Part shown: positions 47,603-56,620 of the stretch, in pieces | Layout: each line of letters opens with the position of its first letter | Position numbering within the stretch: the first letter of the stretch is position 1 | The notes under the pieces: generated by a model | Seen by the model: only the letters and a program-made list of their open reading frames with translations | Databases searched by the model: none | What the model was told of the DNA's origin: nothing | Assembly: GCA_030950085.1 (NCBI GenBank) | Contig: JAUZRW010000039.1 | Span: 1 to 64,000 of the forward strand | Direction of reading: 5' to 3' | Length of the DNA stretch: 64,000 nt | Source of the DNA: Anaerolineae bacterium | GTDB taxonomy: Bacteria > Chloroflexota > Anaerolineae > Aggregatilineales > Phototrophicaceae | Program-made: the position numbers and the translations under genes

Positions 47603-49117
47603 ATGCTGGAATTGTTATTGAACAACAACTTTCTATCATCTATCTTGGCGTTCGCGCTCATTTTGATACCGGCTATTATCATTCATGAGTTAGGACACTT
47701 CTTTGCCGCAAAAATAATCGGTGTCAATGTCCTCGAATTTGGCGTTGGTTTCCCACCTCGTATGATGCGGCTGTTTATGTGGGGCGAAACAGAATTTACG
47801 CTGAACTGGTTGCCTATCGGTGGTTTCGTGCGTCCATTAGGGGAAGACATGATAGGTCCTGTCGGAGATGATAGTGATGTTCCTGTGCATGAGGATGACG
47901 ACGAAACCTACGCAGAAGAAAAGCCAAAGAAAAGTGCTTATATCAGCGAACGCGATGAGTTGATGGTGCGTGGTGTGCCAGAAGAGAAGTTACTGTCTGT
48001 TAATCAAGCGAAACCTTGGCCTCGTATATTCTTTATGGCAGCCGGTGCCTTAGCTAACTTCGTTTCCGCGATTTTCTTGTTCATCATCGCAGCATTACTC
48101 GGCATTCCGATAGAAGTTGGTGCAAGGGTACAAATCGTTGATATTCCGCAAGGCTCTGTCTTTGACCGTGCCGAAGTTGAAGAAGATGATGCTATTGAAC
48201 TCATCAATGGAGAATACTTCCGCACATCTGAAGAATTTTTTGCAACATGGCAATCGCTCCAAGGTGAAGATGTCACCCTCACAATGCGCCATGCGGATAG
48301 CGAAGAGGGTGAACCCGGCGAACAGTATGACATTACCGTTCAGCCAGAAGCTAATAGTGTACGCCCATATGTATTGGTTGTTGCGGTGGTTGAAGACGCT
48401 CCTGCACACCTCGCAGGTATTTTGCCCGGTGATTTAATTAGCGCCATTAACGGCGAATCATTGACCATGCCGAGCGGTGTGGCGCAAGTCATAGCGGCGA
48501 CACAAGAATATGCGGGTACAAACATGATGTTAACCATTATCCGCGAGGGACAAACGCTAGACTTGGTTCTTGTTCCGCGTGTCACGCCAACAAAAGAACA
48601 AGGGCGGATTGGGATTGCCATTCAAGAAATATTTGAAACCAATGATAATGTGCGCTTCACAAACGCGAATCCCCAGATGGAATTGATTCCGCAACCCTTT
48701 GATACAGCCGTACAATATGGTTTTGCGCGTGTATGGGGAACCATGAAAATGATGGTTTCTATCCCAGCACAGATTATCGACGGTACGATTTCGCCAGAAG
48801 AAGCCCGTCCTGTAAGCATCGTCGGCATTAGCCAAATTGGTGGACAATTCTTGCAACGCAGTATCCGTGAAGGCTCGCCATCGCTCATATTGGAATTCCT
48901 CGCTCTGATTAGCATTTTCTTAGGTGCGACTAATTTACTACCCTTCCCACCACTTGATGGTGGACGCATCGTATTCGTGCTTATCGAGATAGTACGTGGA
49001 AAACCCGTGCCAATTCACATCGAGAATGCCGTTTATCGCATTGGTATTGTACTTTTGCTGGGGCTTGGTGTTGTGATAATCATTTATGACCTTCTCAATC
49101 CAATATCATTAGGATAA
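47603..49117 (+). CDS. rseP: Site-2 protease (RseP/M50) with PDZ domains
   Basis: 504 residues. The zinc motif IIHELGHFFAAK is in the first helix, followed by a strongly acidic loop (about residues 85-115). Two PDZ-like regions follow (about 175-360, with AHLAGILPGDLISAING), and the third ligand is in LLPFPPLDGGRI. It cleaves membrane-embedded regulators after a first cut; the site-1 partner is not identified, although a secreted trypsin-like protease lies 7 kb away. The HEAT-repeat gene follows closely. Confidence 0.9.
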   Translation: MLELLLNNNFLSSILAFALILIPAIIIHELGHFFAAKIIGVNVLEFGVGFPPRMMRLFMWGETEFTLNWLPIGGFVRPLGEDMIGPVGDDSDVPVHEDDDETYAEEKPKKSAYISERDELMVRGVPEEKLLSVNQAKPWPRIFFMAAGALANFVSAIFLFIIAALLGIPIEVGARVQIVDIPQGSVFDRAEVEEDDAIELINGEYFRTSEEFFATWQSLQGEDVTLTMRHADSEEGEPGEQYDITVQPEANSVRPYVLVVAVVEDAPAHLAGILPGDLISAINGESLTMPSGVAQVIAATQEYAGTNMMLTIIREGQTLDLVLVPRVTPTKEQGRIGIAIQEIFETNDNVRFTNANPQMELIPQPFDTAVQYGFARVWGTMKMMVSIPAQIIDGTISPEEARPVSIVGISQIGGQFLQRSIREGSPSLILEFLALISIFLGATNLLPFPPLDGGRIVFVLIEIVRGKPVPIHIENAVYRIGIVLLLGLGVVIIIYDLLNPISLG

Positions 49118-49137
49118 GTTTGGAGTATTTTCTCTGC

Positions 49138-50136
49138 ATGACTGAAAACTTTGACCTTGAAACAAATGAAACAGTAGAACAAATGCCAACGCTTGATGAT
49201 GCGTTGGCAGAAATGACTTCTGATGGTGATAATTTACCTAGCCCCGATGTTCTTTATGGACTTTCGGGGCTGTCATCGTCGGAAATGGCGAGACTCAAAC
49301 CTGTTTGGGATGCACTAGACCCCACATATTGCCGTATCTTGATGCAAATGTTGGTGGATGCGAGCGAATCGAACTTTGAGTTGAATTATGCTGCCATTGC
49401 TTACGCTAATTTGAATGCCAAACAAGCAGAAGTACGGCAAGCGGCTATCGAGTTATTGTGGGAAGATGAGAGTGAATCATTGCTCAATCGGCTGATTGAG
49501 ATTGTGCAGCAGGACGCGCATGTATTGGTACGGGCAGAAGCCGCAAAGTCACTCGGACGTTTTATTCTGCTAGGTGAACTTGGCAATTTATCAGAAGATA
49601 AAACAAACCATGCACAAGATGTCTTGCTAAATATTCTCCAGCAAGATAGTGTCGCCGTTGAAATTCGCTGCCAAGCACTTGAATCCGTCGCCAACTGCAC
49701 GCGCAAAGAGCTTATTGCCCTTATCAACGAGGCGTATAAGAGCCATGATGATGACTTACGCGCTAGTGCTATTGTTGCAATGGGACGCACTTGTGATGCA
49801 CGATGGGAAGATAACATTCTGGATGAACTTGAAGAGGGCGATAATCAGCTCGAAAGTGTACGCGCAGCCGGAGAGCTTCAACTTGATGAAGCAGTTGCCC
49901 ATATCGTGAGACTTATTCCAGATGCCAATCGTGAATTGCTAGAAGCTATCATTTGGGCATTGGGTGAAATAGGTGGCAAAGAAGCCAACAGAACGCTTGA
50001 AATTCTCTCAGAAAAAGCTGAGTCAGATAGTGATGATACATTATTAGACCTCATTGATGATGCTATCGGCAATGCCAGCCTAGCAATTGGTGATTTCGCC
50101 ATGCACAATTTCAGTGGAATAGCTGATATCGACTAA
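49138..50136 (+). CDS. HEAT-repeat protein
   Basis: 332 residues from the ATG at 49138; the frame is open from 49120 and a TTG there is possible. The acidic N-terminus of about 60 residues is followed by five or more HEAT/PBS-lyase-type helical repeats (VRQAAIELLWEDE, VRAEAAKSLGRF, IRCQALESVANC, LRASAIVAMGRT, LLEAIIWALGEIGG). A cytosolic scaffold is likely. It is 20 bases after the site-2 protease gene and probably cotranscribed with it. Confidence 0.85.
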   Translation: MTENFDLETNETVEQMPTLDDALAEMTSDGDNLPSPDVLYGLSGLSSSEMARLKPVWDALDPTYCRILMQMLVDASESNFELNYAAIAYANLNAKQAEVRQAAIELLWEDESESLLNRLIEIVQQDAHVLVRAEAAKSLGRFILLGELGNLSEDKTNHAQDVLLNILQQDSVAVEIRCQALESVANCTRKELIALINEAYKSHDDDLRASAIVAMGRTCDARWEDNILDELEEGDNQLESVRAAGELQLDEAVAHIVRLIPDANRELLEAIIWALGEIGGKEANRTLEILSEKAESDSDDTLLDLIDDAIGNASLAIGDFAMHNFSGIADID

Positions 50137-50160
50137 CAGCAATCTTATATCATAGGATTG

Positions 50161-50194
50161 AAAACACCTGCCGATTGCGACAGGTGTTTTTTCT
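50161..50194. terminator. Bidirectional terminator
   Basis: AAAACACCTG and CAGGTGTTTT, a ten-base perfect stem with a ten-base loop, flanked by A and T runs, between convergent genes. Confidence 0.9.
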
Positions 50195-50198
50195 TCCT

Positions 50199-50525
50199 TT
50201 AGCCCATATCAAACCAATTTATCATCTTGAGCGCAAGATTGGTGTCAGTCACTTTAATCTTGCCCATCATAAACGCTTGCATCGGATTCATACTACCTGT
50301 AACGATACTATGGAAATCGTCAGCAACCGCTTTAACGGTCAAATCTGCCTCGGCTGCACCTGTTCCATGTGATGCTGTACCATTATTGACTGTGACCCAA
50401 TACACACCGCCATTATCGCCACTGAGTTCAAATTGAATCGTGGTGTTGGCATCTGCGGCTTTATCTGCTTGGAGATTTCCTACCATTGCGGGGAAAATCT
50501 CGTTAATTTCTTCCTGTGTTGCCAT
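50199..50525 (-). CDS. Stand-alone SCP2 sterol-carrier domain protein
   Basis: 108 residues, one SCP2 domain. IQFELSGDNGGVYWVTV, ADLTVKAVADDF and a C-terminal MMGKIKVTDTNLALKMINWF are the family pattern. It binds a hydrophobic ligand (acyl-CoA or lipid) in other systems. It has no enzyme domain. The neighbours do not name the ligand. Confidence 0.9.
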   Translation of the reverse strand: MATQEEINEIFPAMVGNLQADKAADANTTIQFELSGDNGGVYWVTVNNGTASHGTGAAEADLTVKAVADDFHSIVTGSMNPMQAFMMGKIKVTDTNLALKMINWFDMG

Positions 50526-50635
50526 TCTATATAGACTCCCTTTGTCTAATCATGTCTTCATAAAGCTGAAATCTTTCTAATGTATTATACTAAATAAAAA
50601 TGCACCTTCCACACCGTTAATCTTTGGAGAATCTC

Positions 50636-51898
50636 ATGTTTAAGTCCCTAAGAGCCGTTCTGTTGTTGAGTCTCTTGAGCGCTCTTGCTATTTCCGTTGT
50701 AGCAATCGGTGAAGATACTTCGTCTATTCCGGGACAAATTGCCTTAGTTGGCGCAGACTACAATATCTTTAGCTATGATTTTGCAACTTCTGAGTTGACA
50801 GCCTTGTCACAAGATGCCAGCTTGAATCGCCATTATCAATGGCCTACATGGTCAACAGATGGGCGGATTGCTTATTTTTGCTGCGACTTACGCGCCACTC
50901 AAGATACAGATGCACAAGTCTATATTTCTGCTGATAGCATATCACAGGGCGAATTAGTGTACGAACAATCGCTTGCTTCCGTGATTTATGCCTATTGGTC
51001 TCCTGCGAATTGCGCTAGTGCTGATAGCACAAATTGCCGTGATTTAGCCTTATTAATGAATGATATAGGACAGGGTGGGCTTTCGGTTGAAATGCTGCAT
51101 AATGGGTCTGATATAACTACAAGCCAATCCATTGCTTCGGGGTCGCCATTCTATTATCACTGGAATTCTCAAGGCACACAACTCATATTTCATCGCAATG
51201 GCACGCGCCTTGATATTTATGATATTGCCCAAAATGATGTCAGTTTTGCCTTTGATGTGCCATCATCTGGTTTATTCCAAGCAGCCGCATGGTCGCCAGT
51301 CGATAATCGAGTTTTGTTTGGGATGAGTAATGATGTACGAGGGCAAAGCGACCTTGTGATTTCAGACGGTGATGCGATACGAACACTTGTCGCGAATGTT
51401 GAGGGCTTCGTATCTTTCTTGTGGTCTCCTGATGGTAACAACATTGCTTATCGAACATTGAATAGTGCTGGTGAATTCGGCGCTGTAGTCGTCGTCGATT
51501 CGCGTACAGGTGATGAGGTTAGCCGTAGCACAGCCGATGGTCTTATAGCATTCTTTTGGTCGCCAAACAGTACAAAAATCGCCTATTTAACGATAACGGA
51601 ACAAACGAGGAGTCGCATCCTTCTCGGCTGGTCAGTGCTTGATATTGCACTCGGTTCAGATGTCCAGTATAGTTCCTTCGCACCAACTTACGAAATGGGT
51701 TATTTGATACAATATTTTGACCAATTTTCACCGAGTCATCGGCTTTGGTCGCCAGATAGCCGCTATTTGGTGTATAGTGAAGTTGTTGAAGTGGATGGTG
51801 GTATTTCACCACAAGTTAGTGTCATTGATGTTAATCAACCCACAAGTAATCCCATCAAAATCTCTGATGGAGTCTTTGGGGTGTGGAGTTATGAATAA
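50636..51898 (+). CDS. Secreted TolB-like beta-propeller protein
   Basis: 420 residues from the ATG at 50636 behind GGAG. There is a signal peptide (about residues 1-24), then WD40/PD40-type blades with repeating WSPDGNNIAYRT, WSPNSTKIAYLT and WSPDSRYLVYSE. About six blades are expected. No enzymatic motif is seen; it probably forms an extracytoplasmic binding or scaffold propeller. Its stop codon lies inside the dispersed hairpin element at 51894. Confidence 0.82.
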   Translation: MFKSLRAVLLLSLLSALAISVVAIGEDTSSIPGQIALVGADYNIFSYDFATSELTALSQDASLNRHYQWPTWSTDGRIAYFCCDLRATQDTDAQVYISADSISQGELVYEQSLASVIYAYWSPANCASADSTNCRDLALLMNDIGQGGLSVEMLHNGSDITTSQSIASGSPFYYHWNSQGTQLIFHRNGTRLDIYDIAQNDVSFAFDVPSSGLFQAAAWSPVDNRVLFGMSNDVRGQSDLVISDGDAIRTLVANVEGFVSFLWSPDGNNIAYRTLNSAGEFGAVVVVDSRTGDEVSRSTADGLIAFFWSPNSTKIAYLTITEQTRSRILLGWSVLDIALGSDVQYSSFAPTYEMGYLIQYFDQFSPSHRLWSPDSRYLVYSEVVEVDGGISPQVSVIDVNQPTSNPIKISDGVFGVWSYE

Positions 51899-51939
51899 GC
51901 CCCTTTCGGGGTTTCACCACGCCTCACACAAAATTGCAA
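51894..51939 (+). repeat. Dispersed hairpin element, copy B
   Basis: Matches the reverse complement of 4015-4060 at 40 of 46 positions. The stem is AAGCCCC-TTTC-GGGGTTT, with a C-G pair where copy A has G-C. The tail CACACAAAATTGCAA is identical. It covers the propeller stop and ends 52 bases before the M23 lipoprotein start. Confidence 0.7.
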
Positions 51940-51991
51940 AGTGAGACCGATGTTAAAGGGTTATCAGAGATACTTTATTAAACAAGAAACT

Positions 51992-53632
51992 ATGCAAAGA
52001 CATTGGATAACTTTTCCAATATTTGTAATACTAACCTTGCTCACGCTCATAGGTTGTGTGCGTGAGCAATCTCGTATTATTGTGATAACCGCAACTTTTC
52101 TACCACCCACTAATCCAGTTGCCAATCCGCAAATACCGATAGTTATCGAACCGACACCACAGATAACTATTCCACCTGTGCCAATTGTAACTATCGTCCT
52201 TTCGCCTATACCACAGCAAATAGCCAGCAATCCAACGCCGAATGCCCCTCGTCCACCTGTTGATGTGCCATCACAGCATACTGTACAAGCAGGAGATACC
52301 TTGTCGGCTATCGCAAGCCGCTATAATGTCAGTTTAGATTCCATTCTGCAAGCGAACGAACTCGCCAATCCCAATATTTTGACTGTTGGACAGGTCATTG
52401 ACTTACCAAATGCTCCGTCTGTCTATACACCCAATTTCAAAGTTATCCCAGATAGCCGCCTGATACGTGCGCCGGGCAGCCGAAATTTTGACATTGCACA
52501 ATTTATCGCACAACAACCCGGCTATATTCGTGCTGCAACTGACTCTGTCAATACCAATTTAGATAACGGTGCTGGGTTGGAACAACAGCTTAATGCAGCG
52601 CAAATCGTTGAACGGGTGGCGCTAGAATACAGCGTAGACCCACGATTGCTCTTGATGCTGCTAGAATTTCGTGCTGGCTGGCTGAGCAACCGGCAACCGC
52701 GTGAAGATTTATTGACACATCCCTTGATTAGCGAAGAACAATCTGCGAGTATTGACCGTTCCGGCTTATATCGCCAATTGTCGTGGGCAGCCAATGAACT
52801 TAATCGAGGGTATTATGGCTGGAAATATCGTGGCAATGTCTCGCTTCAATTTGGAGATGGTTTGCGTGCTTTATACAATCCAGAACTAAATCCCGGTACA
52901 ATCGCCGTCCAATATTTTCTGAGCCTTACCGAAACAGCTTATACACAGTGGCAATCTGAAGTTGATTTTGGGGGTTTCTATACAACTTATTTTCGCTACT
53001 TTGGCGACCCATTTCAGGGTGCGGTTGAGCCGCTTATTCCAGCATCTATTCAGCAACCAGAATTATCTCTGCCTTTTGAGTCAGATGTTGAGTGGCGTTT
53101 GACGGGTGGACCACATGGCGGCTGGAATACAGGGAGCGCATGGGCTTCAATTGATTTTGCCCCATCCGGCGAGCGTCCAGAAGGTGTTTTCTGCTACATT
53201 GCCGAAGAATGGATTACGGCTGTTGCGTCGGGTGTTATTGCCCGTAGGGGTGGCGGCATTGTTATATTGGATTTAGATGGCGATGGTGATGAATCGACTG
53301 GCTGGACGATTAATTATTTGCATCTGTCCGACACTGAGGCATTGACGCTAGGTAGTCGTGTCAATACAGGCGACAGACTAGGGCGACCTTCTTGTGCTGG
53401 TGGCTTCTCGAATGCGGCACACTTACACCTGAGTCGTCGTTTCAATGGCGAATGGATGCCGGCTGATTGTCAGGCGTGCTTACCTAGCTTGACTATCCCA
53501 CCTTTTACCATGAGTGGCTGGCAAGTTATCGGTATAGCAGGACAGGAATATCAGGGTTTCATGCAAAATGGCAGCGACCAAATTCAGGCGGAACAAGGTC
53601 GAGAAACAACAATCAACCGTATTTCAGGATAA
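51992..53632 (+). CDS. LysM and M23 domain cell-wall lipoprotein
   Basis: 546 residues from the ATG at 51992, which begins a lipoprotein signal with lipobox LTLIGC. Longer starts at 51941 and 51950 are possible. After a Pro-rich linker, one LysM domain (HTVQAGDTLSAIASRYNVSL, about residues 95-140) binds peptidoglycan. A helical middle region of about 200 residues follows. The C-terminal LytM domain keeps a His and Asp (GPHGGWN, SIDFAP) and AAHLHLSRR. Spacing of the first motif is wider than usual. Coupled by TAATG to the next gene. Confidence 0.85.
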   Translation: MQRHWITFPIFVILTLLTLIGCVREQSRIIVITATFLPPTNPVANPQIPIVIEPTPQITIPPVPIVTIVLSPIPQQIASNPTPNAPRPPVDVPSQHTVQAGDTLSAIASRYNVSLDSILQANELANPNILTVGQVIDLPNAPSVYTPNFKVIPDSRLIRAPGSRNFDIAQFIAQQPGYIRAATDSVNTNLDNGAGLEQQLNAAQIVERVALEYSVDPRLLLMLLEFRAGWLSNRQPREDLLTHPLISEEQSASIDRSGLYRQLSWAANELNRGYYGWKYRGNVSLQFGDGLRALYNPELNPGTIAVQYFLSLTETAYTQWQSEVDFGGFYTTYFRYFGDPFQGAVEPLIPASIQQPELSLPFESDVEWRLTGGPHGGWNTGSAWASIDFAPSGERPEGVFCYIAEEWITAVASGVIARRGGGIVILDLDGDGDESTGWTINYLHLSDTEALTLGSRVNTGDRLGRPSCAGGFSNAAHLHLSRRFNGEWMPADCQACLPSLTIPPFTMSGWQVIGIAGQEYQGFMQNGSDQIQAEQGRETTINRISG

Positions 53633-54447
53633 TGCGAATGACAAATAGGTATTCTCGGATTGCTGTGTTGGCAATATATATACTGCTTGGCGTTGTTTTC
53701 CTATCATGGCAGCCCCCGTCTCGAATACAGGCACAAGTTCGCATTAGTGATACCCCTGTACGAGTTGTGATACCAGATGCTACTGAATCCGCAGCCCCTG
53801 TTAATGTGTTGACTGCAACGCCTACATTTACGGCTACATCACCGCCACCGTCCGTATTTTTAGAAGCTGCCGCCGCATTAGGTGACATCATCGTATTAGA
53901 TTTTCCAGAAACAGGGACATATCTTGGTTCGCTGGAAATAGGGCAACAATATCCCATCACAGGACAATATTTCTCGTGGATTCAATTTGAATATCCGCCA
54001 AGTCCGAATGGTTTGGCTTGGGTATATAATCAAACTGTACGTGTTGTTGGCGATGTTTCCGAAATTCGCATCATCAGTAATCCAAACGCTGCTAATGCCA
54101 GCCCAGAGGAAAATCAAACTGCAACATCCCAAGCCGAATTGCTTACGCCAAGTATTGCAGAAACAGCCAGTGCCGAAGCACGTATACTAATTGTGCCGAC
54201 ATTAAATGCGACAACCAGTGGCAGTCAAGGCAATTTCCCACCGACATTTACGCCGCCGCCAGATGTGGTATTGCGTATGCCAACACAAATACCAAACGAC
54301 GTTGCCACTCCTTCCCCAACACCATCATTGGTTGATAGTGCTGTTTCTCTTGTATCAAATCGGCGCATAGCACCGATTGTACCTATTGTATTACTGGCTG
54401 GATTTGGACTGTTGGGGTTAATGATTAGTCTAATACGGCGCAAATAA
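53632..54447 (+). CDS. Membrane protein with SH3-like domain and Pro/Thr-rich linker
   Basis: 271 residues (or 269 from the second ATG). A signal or anchor segment (about 8-28) is followed by a region of about 90 residues that resembles a bacterial SH3b domain (LGSLEIGQQYPITGQ, WVYNQTV). A low-complexity Pro/Thr/Ala stretch comes next, then a C-terminal transmembrane helix ending in IRRK. It is probably anchored at both ends with the SH3b domain in the wall. Its start overlaps the stop of the LysM-M23 gene, so they likely act together. Confidence 0.72.
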   Translation: MRMTNRYSRIAVLAIYILLGVVFLSWQPPSRIQAQVRISDTPVRVVIPDATESAAPVNVLTATPTFTATSPPPSVFLEAAAALGDIIVLDFPETGTYLGSLEIGQQYPITGQYFSWIQFEYPPSPNGLAWVYNQTVRVVGDVSEIRIISNPNAANASPEENQTATSQAELLTPSIAETASAEARILIVPTLNATTSGSQGNFPPTFTPPPDVVLRMPTQIPNDVATPSPTPSLVDSAVSLVSNRRIAPIVPIVLLAGFGLLGLMISLIRRK

Positions 54448-54465
54448 AGTCAAATTGCAAATAAA

Positions 54466-54496
54466 AAAGCCTACACTTTGGTAGGCTCTGTTTTTA
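54466..54496. terminator. Bidirectional terminator
   Basis: AGCCTAC and GTAGGCT with a six-base loop, with A and T runs, between the convergent membrane protein and erpA genes. Confidence 0.85.
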
Positions 54497-54508
54497 CGGA
54501 AAGTGTGA

Positions 54509-54925
54509 TTAGTAGCTACTGCACGAACCGCAACCCTCTTCAGCCGCCCCTTCATCATTAGCTGTTTTGAAGGAACTTCCACAGCCACAAGAAGATACCG
54601 CATTCGGATTTTCAATACGGAAACCGCCACCCATGAGACTATCAACAAAATCAATTGTCGCACCTGAAAGATAGACGAGGCTTGTCGGGTCTACAAACAA
54701 ACGTACACCATCAACTGAGACAACGGTATCATAATCTTGCTCAGTTTCTTCAAATGACATGCCATACTGCATACCGGAACAACCGCCACCAGTCACGAAA
54801 ACGCGCAGGGCATGGTTGGGGATATTACGCTCTTGCAGTAAATTCTTGATGATAGCTACCGCAGAAGGGGTAACTGTCATGACTGCTTCTTGGACATCTA
54901 CTTTGTTTTGTTCTGCTAACGCCAT
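54509..54925 (-). CDS. erpA: Iron-sulfur cluster insertion protein (ErpA/IscA/HesB family)
   Basis: 138 residues from the ATG at 54925 (CAGGAG upstream); the frame is open to 54994. A-type carrier with the three conserved Cys in GGGCSGM and CGCGSSF. A C-terminal tail of about 18 residues adds another Cys pair, GCGSCSSY, not present in E. coli homologues. It hands Fe-S clusters to target enzymes. The regulator upstream on the same strand has a cysteine cluster and may respond to Fe-S status. Confidence 0.92.
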   Translation of the reverse strand: MALAEQNKVDVQEAVMTVTPSAVAIIKNLLQERNIPNHALRVFVTGGGCSGMQYGMSFEETEQDYDTVVSVDGVRLFVDPTSLVYLSGATIDFVDSLMGGGFRIENPNAVSSCGCGSSFKTANDEGAAEEGCGSCSSY

Positions 54926-55019
54926 CGGTACAACTCCTGAAAGTAACCTTATATCAATTATTTGAACTATAACATAGCCTGATTGTAGCGTCAATTAAAT
55001 AGACGATTATCAGCATAAT

Positions 55020-55655
55020 TCAATTGTTATGTGGGATAAAATACGAGCAGGTCTCGCCTCCGCTTGACACATGCGAAATCATACGAGGCACAACGCCTAA
55101 TATTTTGGCGATAAGGCGCATATCCATTTTGCACAGCATATCATTTTCTTGGGCAATATCATGATATGGGCAATTGCTGGCATGTAAAATATAGCCGCCA
55201 TCTTGCACTTCCCACCGTGATTGATAACCATGTTCATTCATATAGGTTATGACGGCATTCAGGCGCTCAGGCATCGTACCCTGTCCAATTTGAGCTTCAT
55301 CCACCATTGAATCAACCATGCCTTCAATGATGACATTCACTTCACTATCGGATAATTTCTGATTGATTTGCTTAATTAAGTTTGAGGCTAGATGCTGATA
55401 ATTATTGGGAAGATGCGACAAACCCTGCATTGTCAGTGCATAAATGTATTGTGGGCGACCCGGCGTTGTGCGAAGTTTAATTTGTGACGAGTCGATTAGC
55501 ATATCATCTTGTAACTTAGCCAGATGATGCCGGACAGTCACAGCCGTTATTGAGCCACGCCGCAATGTTAAGTCGCTGACGATATCATCAACCGTCGCTT
55601 CACCACGTTCTTTGAGGATTTCGAGTATTTGTTTGCGAGTTTCTTGCATACTCAC
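55020..55655 (-). CDS. SufR-like winged-helix regulator with Cys-Cys-His-Cys set
   Basis: 211 residues. An N-terminal DeoR/ArsR-type helix-turn-helix (ILEILKERGEATVDDI, VTVRHHLAKL) and wing are followed by a C-terminal domain with C162, C175, H195 and C203. Cyanobacterial SufR repressors bind a cluster with a similar NCPYHDIA-x-x-C arrangement and four Cys; here the third Cys is missing and a His lies nearby. It is 95 bases upstream of the erpA start on the same strand. I infer a sensor of Fe-S status controlling itself and erpA; other targets are unknown. Confidence 0.8.
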   Translation of the reverse strand: MSMQETRKQILEILKERGEATVDDIVSDLTLRRGSITAVTVRHHLAKLQDDMLIDSSQIKLRTTPGRPQYIYALTMQGLSHLPNNYQHLASNLIKQINQKLSDSEVNVIIEGMVDSMVDEAQIGQGTMPERLNAVITYMNEHGYQSRWEVQDGGYILHASNCPYHDIAQENDMLCKMDMRLIAKILGVVPRMISHVSSGGETCSYFIPHNN

Positions 55656-55776
55656 CCCATAATTTTTCAGACAACTATCTTGTAAAGTCTATATTGTTGC
55701 TCGTGTATTGTCAAACCTCGTTGTTTAAGATAGGATTTCGCTATTCACTCACATCAATTATAGAAGGTCAATTATT

Positions 55777-56616
55777 TTGCCAGATAAAGTCGCTTTCCAA
55801 GGAATCAATGGAGCAAATTCAGAAATTGCTATTTTTCAGCATTACAACGGGCAAAAAGTCAAAACTGAACCACTCTCCGAACTCAACGAACTTTTTGAGG
55901 CGCTCCGTACCCAAAAAGTGACCTATGCACTCGTACCTGTTGAAAATTCATCGGCAGGAGCAGTCATGGGCGCATATGAATTACTGATGGATTATGATTT
56001 TCGTATTCAGGCAGAGGTCATCTTGCATGTTCATCACGCATTGATGGTTGTGCCGGGTACAAAGTTTGAAGATATACAAGGTGTACAATCGCATCCACAG
56101 GCTTTAGCACAATGCGAACGTTATCTACAACAAAATAGCTGGAAACCCATCCGTTGGTACGATACAGCCGGAGCAGCAAAAGATTTAGCAGCAAATAAAC
56201 CTGCGAATACTGCGGCGCTTGCGACAACAAAAGCTGCTGAACTCTACGGATTGGAAGTTCTCGCAGAACAGGTGGAAGATATTCCGTTTAACTATACTCG
56301 CTTCTTACTACTTGGAATAGACGACCCCAATCCGGGTGAATATAACAAAACCTCTGTCGTTTTTGCGACTCGTAATCGACCATCAGCGTTGTATGATTGT
56401 TTAGGTGAATTTGCGTCTCGCGGTCTCAACCTAACTAAAATTGAATCGCGCCCCCGTCGTAATCGACCTTGGGAACCAATATTTTTTGTAGACTTCGAAG
56501 GGCATTGGCAGGAACCAAATTGCCAAGATGCACTCACACGCTTGCTACAAAGAGCCTCATTCGTTAAGATGCTGGGGTCATATCCGGCTGTAAAAACTGA
56601 TACTGTAGGGATTTAG
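55777..56616 (+). CDS. pheA: Prephenate dehydratase
   Basis: 279 residues, monofunctional. It converts prephenate to phenylpyruvate. It has a TTG start with GAAGG ten bases upstream. The catalytic domain begins VAFQGINGANSE, with PVENSSAG and the essential Thr in FNYTRF. The C-terminal ACT domain has LTKIESRP, the phenylalanine-binding motif, so feedback control by Phe is expected. The next gene, asd, starts 5 bases later. Confidence 0.92.
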   Translation: MPDKVAFQGINGANSEIAIFQHYNGQKVKTEPLSELNELFEALRTQKVTYALVPVENSSAGAVMGAYELLMDYDFRIQAEVILHVHHALMVVPGTKFEDIQGVQSHPQALAQCERYLQQNSWKPIRWYDTAGAAKDLAANKPANTAALATTKAAELYGLEVLAEQVEDIPFNYTRFLLLGIDDPNPGEYNKTSVVFATRNRPSALYDCLGEFASRGLNLTKIESRPRRNRPWEPIFFVDFEGHWQEPNCQDALTRLLQRASFVKMLGSYPAVKTDTVGI

Positions 56617-56620
56617 GAAC

